Origin: DASVBJ01 sp036375895 | GTDB taxonomy: Bacteria; Actinomycetota; Actinomycetes; JACCUZ01 | NCBI GenBank assembly: GCA_036375895.1 | Contig: DASVBJ010000140.1 | Location: 1 to 15,282, forward strand | Direction of reading: 5' to 3' | DNA: 15,282 nt | Shown here: piece by piece, positions 13,065 through 15,282 of the stretch | How the letters are laid out: each line of letters begins with the position of its first letter | Numbering within the stretch: the stretch's first letter is position 1 | The notes under the pieces: model-generated | What the model was told of the DNA's origin: nothing | The model's database searches: none | Seen by the model: the letters and a program-made list of their open reading frames with translations, nothing else | Made by a program: the position numbers and the translations under genes

Positions 13065-14333
13065 GTGCTCGACCCCAAGATGCTCCGAGAAGACCCGGAG
13101 GCCGTCCGCGCCTCGCAGCGTGCGCGCGGCGAGGACGAGGGTCTCGTCGACGCCGTCCTCGAGGCCGACCGCCGCCGCCGCGACGCGATCGTCCGTTTCG
13201 ACACGCTGCGCGGCGAGCAGAAGACCCTCGGCCGCCAGGTCGCGTCGGCGTCCGGCGACGAGAAGGCGGCGCTGCTCGTGCGCACCAAGGAGCTGGCCGC
13301 CGCGGTGAAGCAGGCGGAGGCAGAGCAGGGCGCCGCCGCCACGGCGTACGACGACCTGTTCGCCCAGCTGTCGAACCTCGTCGAGGAGGGCGTCCCGGTC
13401 GGCGGCGAGGACGACTATGCGGTGCTCGAGCACATCGGCGAGCCGCGGACGTTCGACTTCGAGCCCCGGGACCACCTCGAGCTGGGCCAGCTGCTGGGCG
13501 CGATCGACACCGAGCGCGGCGCGAAGGTGTCCGGTGCGCGGTTCTACTACCTGACCGGCGTCGGCGCGCAGCTGCAGCTCGCGATGCTGAACCTGGCGAT
13601 GGCGCAGGCGGTCGCGGCCGGGTTCGTGCCGGTGATCCCGCCGGTGCTCGTCAAGCCGGAGGCGATGGAGGGCACGGGCTTCCTCGGGCAGGCGGCCGAG
13701 AACGTCTACCGGCTGCCCGACGAGGACCTCTACCTGGTCGGCACCTCCGAGGTGCCGCTGGCGGCGTACCACATGGACGAGGTCATCGAGGCCGACCGGC
13801 TGCCGCTGCGCTACGCGGGATGGTCGACCTGCTTCCGGCGCGAGGCCGGGTCGTACGGCAAGGACACCCGCGGCATCATCCGGGTGCACCAGTTCGACAA
13901 GATCGAGATGTTCTCCTACTGCCGGCCAGAGGACGCGCGGGACGAGCACCGCCGTCTGCTCGCCTGGGAGAAGGAGATGCTCGCCAAGGTCGAGATCCCG
14001 TATCGCGTCATCGACGTGGCGGCGGGCGACCTCGGCTCGTCGGCGGCGCGCAAGTTCGACTGCGAGGCGTGGGTGCCGACCCAGGGCCGCTACCGCGAGG
14101 TGACCTCGACGTCGAACTGCACGCAGTTCCAGTCCCGCCGGCTGCGGGTGCGGATGCGCGACGGCGACGGGGTGCAGCCGCTGGCCACCCTCAACGGCAC
14201 GCTGGCCACGACGCGGTGGATCGTGGCCATCCTGGAGAACCACCAGCAGGCCGACGGCTCGGTCGTGGTGCCGGCGGCGCTGCGCCCGTTCATGGGCGGC
14301 GTCGAGGTGCTCGAGCCGGTCGCGAAGCCGTAG
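13065..14333 (+). CDS. serS: Seryl-tRNA synthetase
   Basis: 422 residues, normal for the bacterial enzyme. It charges tRNA-Ser (and tRNA-Sec where present) with serine. The N-terminal coiled-coil arm that grips the long variable arm of tRNA-Ser spans about 28-105. The class II catalytic core follows: motif 1 around GFVPVIPPVLVKPEAMEGTG at 186-205, TSEVPL at 227-232 for serine recognition, motif 2 FRREAGSYGKDTRGI at 257-271 followed by HQFDKIEMF, and motif 3 near NGTLATTRWIVAILENHQ at 377-394. GTG at 13065 (MLDPKMLREDPEAVR) is the conserved start; the frame is open for 175 codons upstream, but that part is antisense to PAP2. It is convergent with the TrpB2 gene, 11 bases between stops. Confidence 0.97.
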   Translation: MLDPKMLREDPEAVRASQRARGEDEGLVDAVLEADRRRRDAIVRFDTLRGEQKTLGRQVASASGDEKAALLVRTKELAAAVKQAEAEQGAAATAYDDLFAQLSNLVEEGVPVGGEDDYAVLEHIGEPRTFDFEPRDHLELGQLLGAIDTERGAKVSGARFYYLTGVGAQLQLAMLNLAMAQAVAAGFVPVIPPVLVKPEAMEGTGFLGQAAENVYRLPDEDLYLVGTSEVPLAAYHMDEVIEADRLPLRYAGWSTCFRREAGSYGKDTRGIIRVHQFDKIEMFSYCRPEDARDEHRRLLAWEKEMLAKVEIPYRVIDVAAGDLGSSAARKFDCEAWVPTQGRYREVTSTSNCTQFQSRRLRVRMRDGDGVQPLATLNGTLATTRWIVAILENHQQADGSVVVPAALRPFMGGVEVLEPVAKP

Positions 14334-14354
14334 AGGTCGCCGAGCTAGAGGTCG
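14331..14354. repeat. 15-base-period direct repeat at the serS/trpB2 junction
   Basis: TAGAGGTCG occurs at 14331-14339 (starting with the serS stop) and again at 14346-14354. The second copy gives serS an in-frame back-up TAG, and its CTA is the stop of the gene on the other strand. It looks like a small tandem duplication or a coincidence. Confidence 0.5.
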
Positions 14355-15282
14355 ACCTGGGGAAGCCGGGTCAGCGGCTCGGCGAAGCGCTCGTCGGTGA
14401 GCTCCTCGTCGACCATCTCGCCGCCGAGGAACGCGTCGTACGCCGCCATGTCGAAGTGCCCGTGCCCGCACAGCGCCGTGAGGATGGCCTTCTCCTCGCC
14501 CGACTCCTTGCAGGCCAGCGCCTCGCGGATGCACGCCGCCAGCGCGTGGGTCGGCTCGGGCGCCGGCACGATGCCCTCCGTGCGGGCGAACTGCACCCCG
14601 GCCTGGAAGCACTCGGTCTGCGGGATCGCGATCGCCTCCATCAGCCCGAGCTCGTAGACGTGCGAGATCAGCGGGCTCATGCCGTGGTAGCGCAGCCCGC
14701 CGGCGTGGATCGGGTCCGGGATGAACTCGTGCCCCAGCGTGTGCATCTTCAGCAGCGGGGTGAACCCGGCCGTGTCGCCGAAGTCGTACGCGTAGGTGCC
14801 GCGGGTGAACGACGGGCACGCCGCCGGCTCGACCGCGCGGATCACCGGATTCATCCGGCCAGCCATCTTCTCGCGCAGGAACGGGAAGATCAGGCCGCCG
14901 AAGTTCGAGCCGCCGCCGGTGCAGCCCACGATGAGGTCCGGCGTGTCGCCGGCCAGGGCGAGCTGCTTGATCGCCTCCTCGCCGATCACCGTCTGGTGCA
15001 TGAGGACGTGGTTGAGCACGCTGCCGAGCGAGTACCTGGTGTCCGGGCTGCCGCCCGCCACCTCGACCGCCTCGCTGATCGCGATGCCGAGGCTGCCAGT
15101 CGAGTCCGGGTGCGCGGCGAGGATCGCCCGGCCCGCGTGGGTCACGTCCGACGGGCTGGGGTGCACGGTCGCGCCGTAGGTCTCAATCAGCATCTTGCGG
15201 TAGGGCTTCTGGTCGTAGGAGGCGCGCACCATCCACACCTCCAGTTGCACGCCGAACACCGCGCAGGCGAAGGACAGCGCGC
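14345..15282 (-). CDS. TrpB2-type tryptophan synthase beta-like PLP enzyme, N-terminus beyond the window
   Basis: The last 311 residues are visible of an expected 430-450. The frame runs off the right edge: the sequence before the first internal GTG reads ALSFACAVFGVQ, the conserved stretch that follows the catalytic region in TrpB2, so no true start lies here. YDQKPYRKMLIETYGA and PSPSDVTHAGR are typical of TrpB2 rather than TrpB1. The PLP-phosphate loop GCTGGGSNFGG is intact, as is the C-terminal SGHGHFD-like LCGHGHFDMAAYDAFL. TrpB2 makes tryptophan from indole and serine and is often found away from trpA, probably salvaging indole. The catalytic Lys would lie outside the window. No trpA is visible. 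Confidence 0.92.
   Translation of the reverse strand, partial: ALSFACAVFGVQLEVWMVRASYDQKPYRKMLIETYGATVHPSPSDVTHAGRAILAAHPDSTGSLGIAISEAVEVAGGSPDTRYSLGSVLNHVLMHQTVIGEEAIKQLALAGDTPDLIVGCTGGGSNFGGLIFPFLREKMAGRMNPVIRAVEPAACPSFTRGTYAYDFGDTAGFTPLLKMHTLGHEFIPDPIHAGGLRYHGMSPLISHVYELGLMEAIAIPQTECFQAGVQFARTEGIVPAPEPTHALAACIREALACKESGEEKAILTALCGHGHFDMAAYDAFLGGEMVDEELTDERFAEPLTRLPQVDL

Noticed and set aside
13002..14819. A 605-codon open frame antisense to serS and extending over trpB2.
   Set aside because: The composition is Arg/Ala/His-rich with no family signal, and it overlaps two strongly supported genes.

Overview
This is a very GC-rich, tightly packed chromosomal window from a bacterium that is most likely an actinomycete. 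The reasons are the high GC in third codon positions, the frequent GTG starts, the apparently leaderless promoters, and the families present (DUF4446, a TrpB2-type tryptophan synthase beta chain, a divergent QueA paralog, a redox SoxR of the actinobacterial type, and paired PAP2 phosphatase and lipid kinase genes). The genus cannot be fixed by eye. Apart from the genes cut by the window edges, all genes look intact. I see no rRNA, tRNA, CRISPR array, insertion sequence or phage gene. No gene-free stretch exceeds about 130 bases.

Layout. (1) Positions 1-1182, minus strand: a short-chain dehydrogenase (SDR) overlapping a QueA-like gene that runs off the left edge, with soxR divergent at 1230-1721. 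The 47-bp gap between SDR and soxR holds a MerR-type promoter: a 14-bp palindrome inside a 19-bp -35/-10 spacer. (2) 1731-3414, plus strand: a second SDR (HSD17B4 or FabG type) followed one base later by a family 2 glycosyltransferase. (3) 3458-7667, minus strand: larB, larC and a large polytopic membrane protein with a degenerate alkaline-phosphatase-like extracytoplasmic domain. (4) 7729-8453: a DUF4446 membrane-anchored protein and a small PLDc_N-type membrane protein, convergent and sharing one CTAG as both stop codons. (5) 8582-9520, plus strand: pheA, prephenate dehydratase. (6) 9531-12937, minus strand: a four-gene lipid-phosphate module, PAP2, PAP2, lipid kinase and YihY/BrkB membrane protein, the last three joined by 4-base GTGA overlaps. 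(7) 13065-14333, plus strand: serS. (8) 14345 to the right edge, minus strand: a TrpB2-type gene lacking its N-terminus.

How the genes work together. The soxR/SDR/queA-like block looks like a small redox-responsive unit in which oxidised SoxR would activate the SDR promoter. LarB and LarC carry out the first and last steps of nickel-pincer nucleotide synthesis, but LarE and LarA are not in the window. The PAP2/kinase/YihY group suggests turnover of membrane lipid phosphates. pheA, serS and trpB2 are housekeeping amino-acid and translation genes. Six genes, most of them at the head of a transcription unit, have a -10-like hexamer ending 6-8 bases before the start codon, which points to leaderless mRNAs. 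Nothing here is clearly a novel system. The most promising leads are the SoxR-controlled QueA-like operon and the degenerate phosphatase-like membrane protein.
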